The translations under genes and the position numbers were made by a program. The notes below the pieces were generated by a model. That model saw only the letters and a list, made by a program, of their open reading frames with translations, was not told the DNA's origin and did not search any database. A DNA stretch of 64,000 nucleotides from Acidicapsa acidisoli (GTDB taxonomy: Bacteria; Acidobacteriota; Terriglobia; Terriglobales; Acidobacteriaceae): contig NZ_JAGSYI010000002.1 of assembly GCF_025685625.1 (NCBI RefSeq), positions 1,302,001 to 1,366,000 of the forward strand, in the 5' to 3' direction. This document shows positions 9,033 to 18,513 of the stretch, in pieces; the first letter of the stretch is position 1, and each line of letters begins with the position of its first letter.

Positions 9033-10133
9033 TCATGCACCCATCCATTTGCGAAGCGCCTTCTGCGCGGGCTTCTCAATCAGATGCAATGCCAGCAGTC
9101 CGAGTCCGATCAGAATTGCATAGCTGATCCAGGGATCAAATCGATCCAATCCAAACCGCGGCAATAACCCGCTCTGATGCAACAGATTCCAAAGATTGAA
9201 GTGCATCAGGTAGAGGCAATAGCTCGACTCGCCAACAAAAACGAATACCGGAAAACCGAAGAGCTTCGACAGCGGATTAATGCCCGACAATCCTATGATC
9301 AAGCAACCGAATAGCGGCATCAGCAGGCCATCGTGGATCAGCGCATAGGGAACGAGCGAGCCCAGGCACAACACTCCGTAGATGCCTGCAAAGCCGAAGA
9401 GCCCGATCCATAGCCGAAGCTGTCCGGTGCGCTCGACGCACTCGTCCAACCCGGCAAGCATCACCCCAAAGGCGAAGCTTGGCAGATGAGGCAGAGGCGT
9501 GAACTTGAGTGCCTGCAACCAGGGAGCCGAGGAGAAGCGGTCGACGTGCGCGATGCCATCGGGATTGAACAGGACATAGAGCGTGCCGGGAATGAGCCCC
9601 AAACACCACAATGCCCCGAGCCGCCAATAATGCACGCCAGTCCGAACCGGCTTGCGCACACTCGCCAGCCAGGGAAAGAGCACGTAGTACGCGGCTTCCG
9701 CGGACATCGTCCACGCTGGCGTGTTGCCGAATGTCGCAATCTCCGGAATCCAACCCTGCAAGAGGATCGGCGTCAGGATCGCACCCAGCCAGAACATGAA
9801 GGGAGTGTGTGCCGCGGGCTCGGCGCGAAAGGTCTGCCAACCGATCACCAGGCTCAGCAAGTAAATCGGATAGAGCCGCGTCAGACGCGCCTTCCAGAAA
9901 CGCACTTTGTCCAGTTTGCCCTCGCGCGCTCGTCCCGCGTAGTTATACGCGAGCACAAAACCGGAAAGCATGATGAAGAAGCTCACCGACAGATAGCCGG
10001 CATTGACCACGGGTGAAAGCGGGCCGAACCAGTCTGGATTGGAAAAATGGAAGAAGACGATATTCAGAGCCGCGAAACAGCGCAGACCTGTCAGTGCGTC
10101 CAGCCGGGCTGGTTTAGGGTTATCCACTAGCAA
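9033..10133 (-). CDS. Membrane acyltransferase of the OafA/NodX (acyltransferase 3) family
   Basis: These integral membrane enzymes O-acetylate or O-acylate sugars of polysaccharides or lipids. The N-terminus carries the family start RLDALTGLRCFAALNIVFFHF, with the conserved histidine in FFHF, then about ten hydrophobic segments (for example FFIMLSGFVLAYNY, LLSLVIGW, ISYAILIGLGLLAL). The C-terminus is basic and cytoplasmic. The 366-residue length fits a stand-alone AT3 domain without an SGNH module. The substrate cannot be predicted; no polysaccharide gene cluster surrounds it. Confidence 0.88.
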   Translation of the reverse strand: MLVDNPKPARLDALTGLRCFAALNIVFFHFSNPDWFGPLSPVVNAGYLSVSFFIMLSGFVLAYNYAGRAREGKLDKVRFWKARLTRLYPIYLLSLVIGWQTFRAEPAAHTPFMFWLGAILTPILLQGWIPEIATFGNTPAWTMSAEAAYYVLFPWLASVRKPVRTGVHYWRLGALWCLGLIPGTLYVLFNPDGIAHVDRFSSAPWLQALKFTPLPHLPSFAFGVMLAGLDECVERTGQLRLWIGLFGFAGIYGVLCLGSLVPYALIHDGLLMPLFGCLIIGLSGINPLSKLFGFPVFVFVGESSYCLYLMHFNLWNLLHQSGLLPRFGLDRFDPWISYAILIGLGLLALHLIEKPAQKALRKWMGA

Positions 10134-10185
10134 TTAGACGACTATCTCTGAGGCCAGGAGTCGGAAAGAGATCACTATGAGGGAA

Positions 10186-10890
10186 TCAGGAAGTCACAAG
10201 CGAGCCGACCTTTTCTCCCAACGCCACCCGGCGGATATTCCCAGGCTCATTCATGTTGAAGATGATCATCGGCAGATTGTTGTCCTTGCATAGACTTACC
10301 GCAGTCAGATCCATGACCTTCAGGCCCTGCCGCAGAATCTCCATGTAGGTGATCTCGTCGTATTTCACGGCGTCTTTGAAGAGCACGGGATCGGCGCTGA
10401 AAATCCCCTCGACCTTGGTGGCCTTCATCAACACATCCGCCTTGATCTCCATCGCTCGCAGCGAAGCGGCGGTATCCGTCGAAAAGAAGGGATTTCCGAT
10501 TCCAGCCGCAAAGATCACGACGCGGCCCTTTTCGAGATGCCGCACCGCGCGACGGCGAATGTATGGCTCCGCGATCTGGTCCATGGCGACGGCGGTCATC
10601 ACCCGGCACTGCACGTCATGCTTCTCGATCGCATCCTGAAGCGCGATGGCGTTGATCACGGTCGAGAGCATCCCCATGTTGTCGGCGGAAACGCGGTCCA
10701 TCTCTTTGGCCTGCTCGGCCACGCCGCGAAAGAAATTGCCGCCGCCAACGACAATCGCAACCTCTACGCCGAGGGCGCGGACCTCTACGATTTCGTTGGT
10801 GATTTCAATAACGCGTTCCGCATCGAGGCCAAAACCTCTGCTGCCTGCCAATGCTTCCCCAGAGAGTTTGAGAACGATCCGCTTATACAT
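10186..10890 (-). CDS. pyrH: UMP kinase
   Basis: UMP kinase makes UDP from UMP with ATP in pyrimidine nucleotide synthesis and is a hexameric amino-acid-kinase-fold enzyme. Signatures are KLSGEAL at residues 8-14, [24 protein letters not shown] and the C-terminal [23 protein letters not shown]. The 234-residue length is normal. In most bacteria pyrH follows tsf directly; here a 2.75-kb GH2 gene and a terminator separate them, so pyrH must have its own promoter or be read from the GH2 transcript. Confidence 0.96.
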   Translation of the reverse strand: MYKRIVLKLSGEALAGSRGFGLDAERVIEITNEIVEVRALGVEVAIVVGGGNFFRGVAEQAKEMDRVSADNMGMLSTVINAIALQDAIEKHDVQCRVMTAVAMDQIAEPYIRRRAVRHLEKGRVVIFAAGIGNPFFSTDTAASLRAMEIKADVLMKATKVEGIFSADPVLFKDAVKYDEITYMEILRQGLKVMDLTAVSLCKDNNLPMIIFNMNEPGNIRRVALGEKVGSLVTS

Positions 10891-10959
10891 GCTTTTTCGA
10901 GTATCGCATACCGGCTTTGGATTTCCGCAGACCGTTCCCTCTCAGGGTGGGTGACGCCA

Positions 10960-13713
10960 TTACTTCCATGTATGGGCGACGATGGGCAGATTGGTTACTG
11001 GCCAGTGATCTACCTGGGCATTGATGTTCTGCGTCACTGGAACAGAGGAACCTGCGTCGGAAACCCCGATATTCCAGCCATCGATAACAATTCGCGGAGC
11101 TTCGCCTTTCAGATCGGACTCGGCCGCCTCGATGGTGATAGCACGGCTCTCGCCCGGCACCAGCGAGACGTAGTTATCACTGTAGTAGACAGGCAGAACG
11201 CGATCTGCGACGTTGGCCAGCGGGTCAGAAGGGTTTGGGGCTTTGCCGCGACGGAGCTGCAGGTGGGCCATCAGCGCTACTTCCGTTCCGGGGTTGCGCA
11301 GCGTCACGGTGATACGCACTTTGCCTTCCACATCGCGCCGTGCTGCTTTTGCTTCGAGCTTCACCGTCTTCATAGTCTCCAATGCCTGCAAGTCATCGGG
11401 GTGGTCAGGCACGCTACGCCAGTAGAAGTTTTCCGAGAGCAGTTTGCCATCGGCGTCTTTCAGCTCCAGCTTCACAAAATGGACTGCGGAGACCGACGAG
11501 GGCCACTCGACCGAACCCAGATCAATTGCCGTATACGCCGGTCCGGTCACCGGGTATTCATGCTCATACACACGCGAACCGTCGAGATTGTAAATGGCGA
11601 TGTGCGCAGTCGCCTTGGCGATTCCAGTTGGCAGGTTGTTGATCACCTGCACGTCACCGTTGCTCTCGTTGAGCAGAATATGCACCATCTCCCCAGCCTT
11701 CTTAACCGCAAACAGCGCGGCATTCGGCTCCAGATCGTGGTGGTAAAGCTGCCAGACAAAGCTCGGCTGCGCCGGGTTGCTCATCCAGGTAATGACGGCC
11801 GTCGACGGGTTGAAGAGCTTCGCTTCCCGCCCTTCGTACATCGCCCGGTACGCCTCATAGTTAGCGAGCTGGCTCTTGCGGACGAAGTCGGCCAGATTGG
11901 CCACCTTGCCGTAACGATCCGCCAGCGTTTTGGGATAAGTATTGCCTGCCTGCGCGCCACGGGCGAGGTCATGCTCGGCCCAGTCGTCGTTGATCTCCTC
12001 CCAATCCTTCTGCGGCATCATGCCCTGGATCGACTCGATGGTCGGAATCGACGAGCTGCCGATCTCCGTCTTGAAGGCTTCGCCGAAGACGTAATACTCG
12101 CGTGGCGTACGCCAGCGGTACGGTCCACCGGAGTTCACGCCTTGTCCCGACGTCGAGCTCGGCTGATAGCGTCGTGTCGGCTCCAGCTCCGCCATCAACA
12201 CCCGAAGCTGGTCGTCAATCTCCTTCGGCGGAAAGCCCTCGTTGCGCGCGCACCAGACTGCTATCGAAGGATGGTTGCGATAGCGCAGAATCTTGTCACG
12301 CACATTGGCCATGTACGTCGGCAGATCGTCGGGATTTGGCCCATCCGAGGGATTGGGCTGGAAGAACTCATCCCAAAGCAGAATGCCGTATTTGTCGCAC
12401 AGTTCGTAGAAGTCTTCGCCGGTCGACTGCCCTACCCAGTTGCGGATGAGGTTCATATTCGCCAGCGCGTGCATCTTGATTTCCGCTTCAAGGCGTTCGC
12501 GCGGGATGCGCTTCATCGCTTCGTCGAGGCCCCAGTCACCGCCGCGAATGAAGACTCGGACGCCGTTGACGGAGATGGTCAGATTCTCCGAATCCGGCAC
12601 GAAATAGGTGATCTGGCGAACGCCGAAGGAGATGTTCTGCGCGTCGGAGGTCTTGCCCGCTTCATCGAAGCTCAGGTGCAGCGCATACAGGTTCTGCGGT
12701 CCGTAGCCGTTGGGCCACCACAGCTTCGGATTCTCAACGTGCAGCGCCGGAAAAGCCTCCGCATCCAGCGAGACGATCTGCGATGCATGCGGAGCGAGTT
12801 CAACTTCCTTCTCAACAGAAACGTCGCCAAAATGGGCCTTCAGTACTCCCTTTTGCGGCTGATCCGTCACATTTTCGACCGTCGTTGAGATCGCCACATC
12901 TGCCGAGTCGGTCTTCGGAAGCGGAAGGGCCGTCGTCACCAGCGGGTCTTTCACCACCACTGGCCCGGTCGAAGAGAGAAAAACCTTCGCCCAGATGCCC
13001 GAATCCCGGTCGCGAATGCCAGGGAGCCAGTCCCATCCAATCGTCGAAAGAAATGTCGGACCGTCGAGCGCGGTGATGCCGCCATTGGTCACCATGCCGT
13101 CGGCGATGGTGTGCTCATGCGGGTCGCCGGGATGCGGCTGAGGCTTCACCAGCACGGCAATTGCGGCCTTTTCGCCCGGTTTTACAAACTCCGAGATATC
13201 GAAAATGCCGCGCTTGAATGCTCCGCGCATCGTGCCCAGGTACGTCCCGTTGACCCAAACCTCGGCTGAGAAGTTGATGCCGTCGAGATTGAGCCAGACA
13301 TGACGGCCGCGGTACGCTGCCGGAATCTCAGTCACGGTTCGGTACCAGTACGAGGTCTTGTTCAGGCTTTCGGGAATTCGGTCTGGACGGTTGTTTTCGC
13401 CATACAGCGGCTCGGGATAGACGCCATTTTTGACGAGCGTCGTCAGCACCGTTCCAGGCACCACTGCCGGAAACCAACCCTGCGTCTTGTAGTTCAGCTT
13501 CGAAATCGCCGCGCCCGCTCCTGATCCCGCCTCTGCCACCTTCGCCGAATCCTGCAGCTCCCAGCCGGAGGAAACTTCCACCTTCGCCGGAACTGCCGCC
13601 TCGGAATGGGCCTGTTGGGAACGCACATCGGCGATAGCCGGCGAGCTCAACAGCGCGAGATTTGAACCGATCAGAACAGCGAGCGACATGACTCTCTTCA
13701 ACAAAATGGGCAA
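10960..13713 (-). CDS. Secreted glycoside hydrolase family 2 (exo-beta-glucosaminidase / beta-mannosidase-like)
   Basis: The 917-residue protein has a signal peptide (residues 1-29, ending PAIADV), a GH2 sugar-binding jelly roll (about 50-250), an Ig-like domain (about 255-370), a TIM barrel (about 370-600) and C-terminal Ig-like domains. The acid/base is Glu492 in AVWCARNEG, and the nucleophile is probably Glu550 in AFKTEIGSSS. The wording AVWC-x-RNEG and the Ig-fold tail resemble exo-beta-D-glucosaminidases and mannosylglycoprotein endo-mannosidases more than LacZ. Export fits use of external glycans. It is inserted between the translation genes and pyrH, with a terminator upstream, so it is likely its own unit. 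Confidence 0.88.
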   Translation of the reverse strand: MPILLKRVMSLAVLIGSNLALLSSPAIADVRSQQAHSEAAVPAKVEVSSGWELQDSAKVAEAGSGAGAAISKLNYKTQGWFPAVVPGTVLTTLVKNGVYPEPLYGENNRPDRIPESLNKTSYWYRTVTEIPAAYRGRHVWLNLDGINFSAEVWVNGTYLGTMRGAFKRGIFDISEFVKPGEKAAIAVLVKPQPHPGDPHEHTIADGMVTNGGITALDGPTFLSTIGWDWLPGIRDRDSGIWAKVFLSSTGPVVVKDPLVTTALPLPKTDSADVAISTTVENVTDQPQKGVLKAHFGDVSVEKEVELAPHASQIVSLDAEAFPALHVENPKLWWPNGYGPQNLYALHLSFDEAGKTSDAQNISFGVRQITYFVPDSENLTISVNGVRVFIRGGDWGLDEAMKRIPRERLEAEIKMHALANMNLIRNWVGQSTGEDFYELCDKYGILLWDEFFQPNPSDGPNPDDLPTYMANVRDKILRYRNHPSIAVWCARNEGFPPKEIDDQLRVLMAELEPTRRYQPSSTSGQGVNSGGPYRWRTPREYYVFGEAFKTEIGSSSIPTIESIQGMMPQKDWEEINDDWAEHDLARGAQAGNTYPKTLADRYGKVANLADFVRKSQLANYEAYRAMYEGREAKLFNPSTAVITWMSNPAQPSFVWQLYHHDLEPNAALFAVKKAGEMVHILLNESNGDVQVINNLPTGIAKATAHIAIYNLDGSRVYEHEYPVTGPAYTAIDLGSVEWPSSVSAVHFVKLELKDADGKLLSENFYWRSVPDHPDDLQALETMKTVKLEAKAARRDVEGKVRITVTLRNPGTEVALMAHLQLRRGKAPNPSDPLANVADRVLPVYYSDNYVSLVPGESRAITIEAAESDLKGEAPRIVIDGWNIGVSDAGSSVPVTQNINAQVDHWPVTNLPIVAHTWK

Positions 13714-13810
13714 AGAACTGGTCCCTTCTAGAGTTACTTCGTTTACCTCGTTATCTTAAATTGCACGCACCAGTTGGCGACAGATTCCGGGTTTCTCAAT
13801 CTCGGGTCAC

Positions 13811-13852
13811 GCCACAAAACAAAACGGCCCGAAGCTTTCGCCCCGGGCCGTT
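13811..13852 (-). terminator. Rho-independent terminator of the ribosomal/tsf operon
   Basis: On the minus strand aacggcccg and cgggccgtt form a stem (13823-13831 with 13844-13852), followed by ttttgttttg. It lies just after the tsf stop and before the GH2 gene. It ends the rpsB-tsf transcript and so separates pyrH from tsf. Confidence 0.85.
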
Positions 13853-13874
13853 TCCCTGCAATTTATCGGCAGAC

Positions 13875-14531
13875 TTACTCTGCTGAGCCTTCGACCAGCT
13901 TGGTCGTCGCGACGGTCCAGTTCGGGTCGCCCACCTTGAAGCGCGCAAAGCGCCGCACGGTGATGTTTTCGCCGAGCTTGCCGACCTTCTGCGCAATCAG
14001 TTCCTTGATCGAAACGGACTGATCCTTGATGAAGGGCTGCTCCAGCAAGCAGACTTCCTCGTAGAACTTGGCCATCTTGCCCACGACCATCTTTTCTGCA
14101 ATGTTTTCCGGCTTGCCAGAGGCCATTGCCTGCGCCTTGTAGATTTCCTTCTCGCGCTCCAGATCCTCTGGCGTCACATCTTCGGGCCTGACGTAGCGCG
14201 GATCGCTGGCTGCGATGTGCATGGCGATGTCCTTGAGCAGGTCCTGGAAATCGTCGGTGCGGGCGACAAAATCGCTTTCGCAGTTCAGTTCGACCATCAC
14301 ACCGATCTTGCCGCCGGCGTGGATGTAGTTGCCGACCGCGCCTTCGTTGGTCGAGCGCGAAGACTTCTTCGCGGCGGACGCCATGCCGCGCTTACGCAGC
14401 ACCACAAATGCCGCCTCGATATCGCCCTTGGACTCCTGCAGCGCCTTCAGACAATCGCCCATGGGCGCGCCGGACTTCTCGCGCAGTTCCTTTACCAGAC
14501 CCGCACCAATTTTCTCACTCACCGTCGTCAT
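13875..14531 (-). CDS. tsf: Translation elongation factor Ts
   Basis: EF-Ts recycles EF-Tu by exchanging GDP for GTP. The start ATG at 14531, preceded by cggagtggag, gives 218 residues beginning MTTVSEKIGAGLVKELREK; upstream ATGs at 14561 and 14654 are in frame but lack a ribosome-binding site. The N-terminal UBA-like domain holds SGAPMGDCLKALQ, and the core domain follows with ELNCESDFVARTDDF. The chain is short compared with the 283 residues of E. coli, as in many bacteria with a single core subdomain. It is directly downstream of rpsB and followed by a terminator. Confidence 0.95.
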   Translation of the reverse strand: MTTVSEKIGAGLVKELREKSGAPMGDCLKALQESKGDIEAAFVVLRKRGMASAAKKSSRSTNEGAVGNYIHAGGKIGVMVELNCESDFVARTDDFQDLLKDIAMHIAASDPRYVRPEDVTPEDLEREKEIYKAQAMASGKPENIAEKMVVGKMAKFYEEVCLLEQPFIKDQSVSIKELIAQKVGKLGENITVRRFARFKVGDPNWTVATTKLVEGSAE

Positions 14532-14662
14532 CTCCACTCCGTTCGTTTCTTCAATACTCATTTGATTCGGCTTTTGTCCCAGAGCTTCCGGCACAAGAAA
14601 AGCGTGGCTCGGAATATTCGGCGGCCACGCTTCTATTGTGCGTGCTCGCAGCACGCAGAAGA

Positions 14663-15541
14663 TTACAGTGCTGTTTCAGCCGTCTCAGCTTCTTCTTCCA
14701 GCGCCGAAACTACGCCGGGAGCCTTGCGAATTCCGCCGCCTAGTGCAGCTTCGAGGTCAACCACATCGCCGACTTCCTCGCCCTCGCCGCTGGCGTCGAG
14801 CGTAACCAGTTCCGCAGGCGCTTCCGTCTCGGCAACCTCGGCAAACTGCTTGTCGCCCACCAGGTTCACGCCCTCGATTGCCGAATCGGAGATCTTGGAG
14901 GTGAAGAGGCGGATGGCGCGCAGCGCGTCATCGTTGCCCGGGATCACGTAATCCACAACCGTCGGGTCGCAGTTCGTGTCCACAACGGCGACTACCGGGA
15001 TGCCCAGCTTCTTGGCTTCCTTCACGGCGATCGCTTCGTTGTTCGAGTCGACGATGAAGATCGCGTCGGGCAGCCGCTTCATGTTCTTGATGCCGGCAAG
15101 GTTGGCCTGCAGGTGCTTGCGCTCCCGCTCCAGCTTGATGACTTCCTTCTTGGTCAGCAATTCGTAGCGGCCATCGGTAGCCATTTCGTCGAGTTCCTGA
15201 AGGCGCTTCACCGACTTCTGCACGGTCACCCAGTTGGTCAGCAGACCGCCGAGCCAGCGCTGATTGATGTACGGCATTCCGGCGCGGTTGGCTTCCTCTG
15301 CGATCGCATCCTGAGCCTGGCGCTTGGTGCCGACGAAAAGAACCGTCTTGCCGCTGGCGCACAGGTCGGTGACGTACTTCGACGCGTCTTTGAACATCTT
15401 GAGCGTCTTCTGCAGGTCAATGATGTAAATGCCGTTGCGCTCGCCAAAGATGTATTCCTTCATCTTCGGGTTCCAGCGCTTCGTCTGATGCCCGAAGTGA
15501 ACACCCGCTTCGAGCAGCTCCTTCATGGTAATCGTGGCCAA
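14663..15541 (-). CDS. rpsB: 30S ribosomal protein S2
   Basis: S2 binds late to the 30S head and is needed for S1 binding. The protein opens with [20 protein letters not shown] and carries the family motifs [20 protein letters not shown] and [19 protein letters not shown]. It has 292 residues, about 50 more than E. coli S2. The extra part is an acidic C-terminal tail rich in Glu and Ala (about residues 240-292). It is followed at close range by tsf, the usual pair. Confidence 0.97.
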   Translation of the reverse strand: MATITMKELLEAGVHFGHQTKRWNPKMKEYIFGERNGIYIIDLQKTLKMFKDASKYVTDLCASGKTVLFVGTKRQAQDAIAEEANRAGMPYINQRWLGGLLTNWVTVQKSVKRLQELDEMATDGRYELLTKKEVIKLERERKHLQANLAGIKNMKRLPDAIFIVDSNNEAIAVKEAKKLGIPVVAVVDTNCDPTVVDYVIPGNDDALRAIRLFTSKISDSAIEGVNLVGDKQFAEVAETEAPAELVTLDASGEGEEVGDVVDLEAALGGGIRKAPGVVSALEEEAETAETAL

Positions 15542-15683
15542 TTGAGCTCCTTATTGCCGTTGCATCCGGGCTGGCGTTCGCCTGGTCCGGATTGATCCTG
15601 CTTAAGCAGGAGATTGAACTGCGGAATGCCAAATGTGAAGCGTGAGTGTGTAAAACCGCCGCACCCACACTTCACACTCCACA

Positions 15684-16079
15684 CTATCTCTTGCTGAACT
15701 GGAAGCGTGCGCGCGCACCCTTCTGACCGTACTTTTTGCGTTCCTTCTGGCGCGCATCGCGGGTCAGAAGGTTTTCCGATTTCAACAGCTTGCGCAGCTC
15801 GGGGTTGAAGACCACGAGAGCGCGAGCTGAACCCATTTTCACGGCATCGGCCTGGGCCGAAACGCCGCCGCCCTTGACCGTGGTGACCACGTCAAAGGTG
15901 GAGAGCAGTTCGGTGAGCACCAGAGAGCGCTTCGCTGCGGTACGCTGCTGCTCGGTCACGAAGTACTCCGTGTAGCCCTTGCCGTTTACCTTGAACTCAC
16001 CCGTTCCGGGGCGCAGAAAAACACGGGCAATCGCCGACTTGCGGCGGCCCGTTCCGTAATACTGAACCAAATCTGCCAT
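15684..16079 (-). CDS. rpsI: 30S ribosomal protein S9
   Basis: S9 contacts the P-site tRNA anticodon stem with its basic C-terminus. The protein contains [21 protein letters not shown] at the start and ends [15 protein letters not shown], the conserved tail whose last Arg reaches the P site. The length is 131 residues, as expected. It lies downstream of rplM, separated by a 92-bp gap with a strong hairpin. Confidence 0.97.
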   Translation of the reverse strand: MADLVQYYGTGRRKSAIARVFLRPGTGEFKVNGKGYTEYFVTEQQRTAAKRSLVLTELLSTFDVVTTVKGGGVSAQADAVKMGSARALVVFNPELRKLLKSENLLTRDARQKERKKYGQKGARARFQFSKR

Positions 16080-16123
16080 GTGCTCTCTTCCGCCCTATCC
16101 GGGCCTCAAACCTTTTTGGGGTG

Positions 16124-16158
16124 CCCGTCCTTGCCACCTTTTGCGTGGCAAGGACGGG
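16124..16158. other. Strong hairpin between rplM and rpsI
   Basis: cccgtccttgcca at 16124-16136 pairs perfectly with tggcaaggacggg at 16146-16158 around a 9-nt loop. There is no T run on the minus strand, so it is not a canonical terminator. It may be a processing or stability element within the rplM-rpsI message. Confidence 0.65.
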
Positions 16159-16171
16159 ATTCCATCAAACC

Positions 16172-16606
16172 TTACGCGATAACTTCCAAAACTTCCGGTG
16201 TCTGCGCCTCGTGGGGATGCTTATCGCCGCGATAGACCTTCAGTTTGGTGCCCATCTGGCGGCCCATCTTGTTCTTCGGCAGCATGCCCTTGACGGCTTC
16301 TTCAATGATCTTTTCGGGACGGCGATTCAACAGGCGCGTGAACGACTCTTCGCGCAGACCGCCGGGGAAACCGGTGTAGCGGCGATAGAGCTTCTGCTGC
16401 GACTTCAGGCCGGTCAGCACGATCTTCTCCGCATTGATGACGATGACGTGATCGCCGGTGTCAATGTACGGAACATACTGGGGGTTAAGTTTTCCGCTCA
16501 GCACATCGGCGGCCTTGGTGGCCAGGCGGCCCAGCGTCTTGCCGCTGGCGTCCACGACGAACCACTTGCGGTTGATCTCTTTCGCGCTCGGAATATAGGT
16601 TGACAT
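16172..16606 (-). CDS. rplM: 50S ribosomal protein L13
   Basis: L13 is an early assembly protein of the large subunit. Diagnostic stretches are [33 protein letters not shown] and [12 protein letters not shown]. The 144-residue length is normal. It is the first gene of the rplM-rpsI-rpsB-tsf series on the minus strand; the promoter should lie in the gap upstream. Confidence 0.97.
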   Translation of the reverse strand: MSTYIPSAKEINRKWFVVDASGKTLGRLATKAADVLSGKLNPQYVPYIDTGDHVIVINAEKIVLTGLKSQQKLYRRYTGFPGGLREESFTRLLNRRPEKIIEEAVKGMLPKNKMGRQMGTKLKVYRGDKHPHEAQTPEVLEVIA

Positions 16607-17002
16607 CTCGCTCCCGCTTTCAAATCCCTAAAATCTTGCGTGCCAACACGACCCAGCACGTCTCAAAATCAGCAAAATCCGCCCACGCCAATTGGCTGGG
16701 CTGCATCGAAAACCCACGGCTAAACAAACCTGTTCGCGTGAGACCCTTCCGGGCTCTTGACCTTTTTGGAACCGGCCCGTTTCACGACAGCCGTATCCGA
16801 AAGGTGGGTGCGCTCTGCTCCAAATCTAATTTCTGAGGAAGTCCTTGATCCGGATGAACAACCGCAAGATCAATTGGACTCAAGCCCAGCAGACGCAACA
16901 CCGCGCAAGGACTTCAGAATACCCGAATTTGAATGGGGAGTCAACGGATACGCCCGCAAAGTCCATCCGTCATTCAGATCTAGATGACCATCGCGAATCT
17001 TA
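16607..17002. other. Non-coding stretch upstream of rplM
   Basis: No reading frame with family features, RNA gene or repeat was seen in these 396 bases. They should contain the promoter and leader of the ribosomal operon on the minus strand, but I could not fix a convincing -35/-10 pair. Confidence 0.4.
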
Positions 17003-17518
17003 TTATTTCCGGGTGCCGATCCGGCTGAAGATTTCGTCGAGTTCGACATACAAGGGAGTGCCGGAAACTACCAGCCGCCGCGCTTCCGTCCACTCCGCGC
17101 CCGAGCACATTCGCCCGGTCCGGGTTTTCGGGTCGACGATCCACACAGTCTCCACGCCCATGTCCCGGTAATCCTGGGCGCGCTCCTGGGTGTCGGAATA
17201 GCTGTCATCCGGCGACAAAATCTCGATGACAAGCAACGGCGGATCGGTCAGGACGTCAGGCTGCGGACCTGATCTCAGGATAACCAAGTCCGGAACGCGG
17301 ACGCGATCTCGCGAAACCTGCACCCGCTGTTCCGTGCTGACAAGAATGCCCCAGTCAGACTCGTGGTTACCAAACCAGATTGCCAATAGCGCCTGAATTC
17401 GTGCGTGCTCCCATTTACCCACGTTCCGCTCCCGAATCTCCCCGTCCACGTACTCGCGATCAGGGCGATAGCTGGTTCCGAGATAATCGCAGAGCGGAAT
17501 GTGTATGGTGGCAGCCAT
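17003..17518 (-). CDS. Uma2 family (DUF820) restriction-endonuclease-fold protein
   Basis: Uma2 proteins have a PD-(D/E)XK nuclease fold, are very abundant in cyanobacteria and some acidobacteria, and have no settled role. The chain shows the family outline: YRPDREYVDGEIRERN, then VRVPDLVILR, then PPLLVIEILSPDDSYSDTQERAQDYRDMGVETVWIVDP. The expected active-site residues are the Asp of VPDLV, the Glu of VIEIL and a following polar residue. I chose ATG 17518 (MAATIHIPLCDYL) because it matches the usual N-terminus; in-frame ATGs at 17536 and 17563 are possible. It is transcribed alone. Confidence 0.85.
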   Translation of the reverse strand: MAATIHIPLCDYLGTSYRPDREYVDGEIRERNVGKWEHARIQALLAIWFGNHESDWGILVSTEQRVQVSRDRVRVPDLVILRSGPQPDVLTDPPLLVIEILSPDDSYSDTQERAQDYRDMGVETVWIVDPKTRTGRMCSGAEWTEARRLVVSGTPLYVELDEIFSRIGTRK

Positions 17519-17741
17519 AATTTCGGATCGTAGCATATTTTCTGACGCCATTCGATGACTCATGGCTCGATACTCCCCGTCTCCTGTTGACTCAAAAACT
17601 AAGGATCGATAGGTTCAATAGCTGGAGCTCCCTATCAAATTTCACCGACATGGGGAGGCCATGGACAGGGGAACGATAGTAAGGCTCGATAATCTATGAT
17701 GATTGCACCAGCCACTGAAGTGAACCCACAGCATCGGAGCA

Positions 17742-18509
17742 TTGACCGAATTGACTGGTACTTCTTTGCCTTGCACGATCGTAATTCCCTGTTATAACGA
17801 AGCTTCTCGGCTCAAAACGGAAGACTTTGCGCAATTCCTCCGGGACACCGAGGGGATTTCATTTCAGTTTGTGAATGACTGCAGCACCGACGCGACCCTG
17901 GCCATTCTGGAGCAGTTTCGCATCGGCCGGGAGGACTGCGTTCATGTCCTGAACAAGCTCGCCAACGGCGGCAAAGGCGAAGCGGTGCGGGATGGGATGC
18001 TGGAAGCGATCCGGCGCGGGGATGCAAGCGTTGTCGGATTCTGGGATGCCGATCTGGCGACTCCTCTGGACGCGATCTTCGACCTCCTCCACGAACTCGA
18101 AGTAAATTCCAATCTCCAAATGGTTCTTGGTTCTCGCGTCAGGCTGCTCGGCAGAGAAGTGCACCGTCAAGCGGTGCGCCATTACCTGGGCAGAATCTTC
18201 GCGACCATCGCGTCAAGTCTGCTTTCGTTGGCAATTTATGACACGCAGTGCGGGGCCAAGCTCTTTCGGGTAACACCGGAACTGGAGCAGTTGCTCTCTG
18301 AGCGATTCTGCTCGCGCTGGGTATTCGACGTTGAAATTCTTGCCCGGTATATCGTTCAAAACAAAAATCATCGGGAGCGATTGCATTCGTCGATCTACGA
18401 ATACCCATTGAAGCGATGGGAAGATGTCGCCGGCTCGAAGGTGCATCCGTCGGACTTCGTCCGCTCTTTCTGGGATGTCCTTAGGATTTACAACAAATAT
18501 CTGCGATAG
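17742..18509 (+). CDS. Family 2 glycosyltransferase (dolichyl/polyprenyl-phosphate sugar transferase-like)
   Basis: This cytoplasmic GT-A enzyme probably transfers a sugar from a nucleotide-sugar to polyprenyl phosphate. Motifs are TIVIPCYNEASRL near the N-terminus, FVNDCSTDAT, the metal-binding WDADLATPL (DXD type), and VLGSRVRLLG. QCGAKLFR and WVFDVEILARY near the C-terminus match the DPG synthase/Alg5 subgroup. There is no C-terminal membrane segment. The start is a TTG at 17742 with cggag just upstream; the spacing is short and TTG 17751 is an alternative. It converges on the next gene with only four bases between stops. Confidence 0.88.
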   Translation: MTELTGTSLPCTIVIPCYNEASRLKTEDFAQFLRDTEGISFQFVNDCSTDATLAILEQFRIGREDCVHVLNKLANGGKGEAVRDGMLEAIRRGDASVVGFWDADLATPLDAIFDLLHELEVNSNLQMVLGSRVRLLGREVHRQAVRHYLGRIFATIASSLLSLAIYDTQCGAKLFRVTPELEQLLSERFCSRWVFDVEILARYIVQNKNHRERLHSSIYEYPLKRWEDVAGSKVHPSDFVRSFWDVLRIYNKYLR

Positions 18510-18513
18510 CGAA

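Noticed and set aside
10537-12888. 783-residue open frame on the plus strand
   Set aside because: It runs antisense through pyrH and the GH2 gene; both have clear motifs and the long frame is a GC-rich codon shadow.
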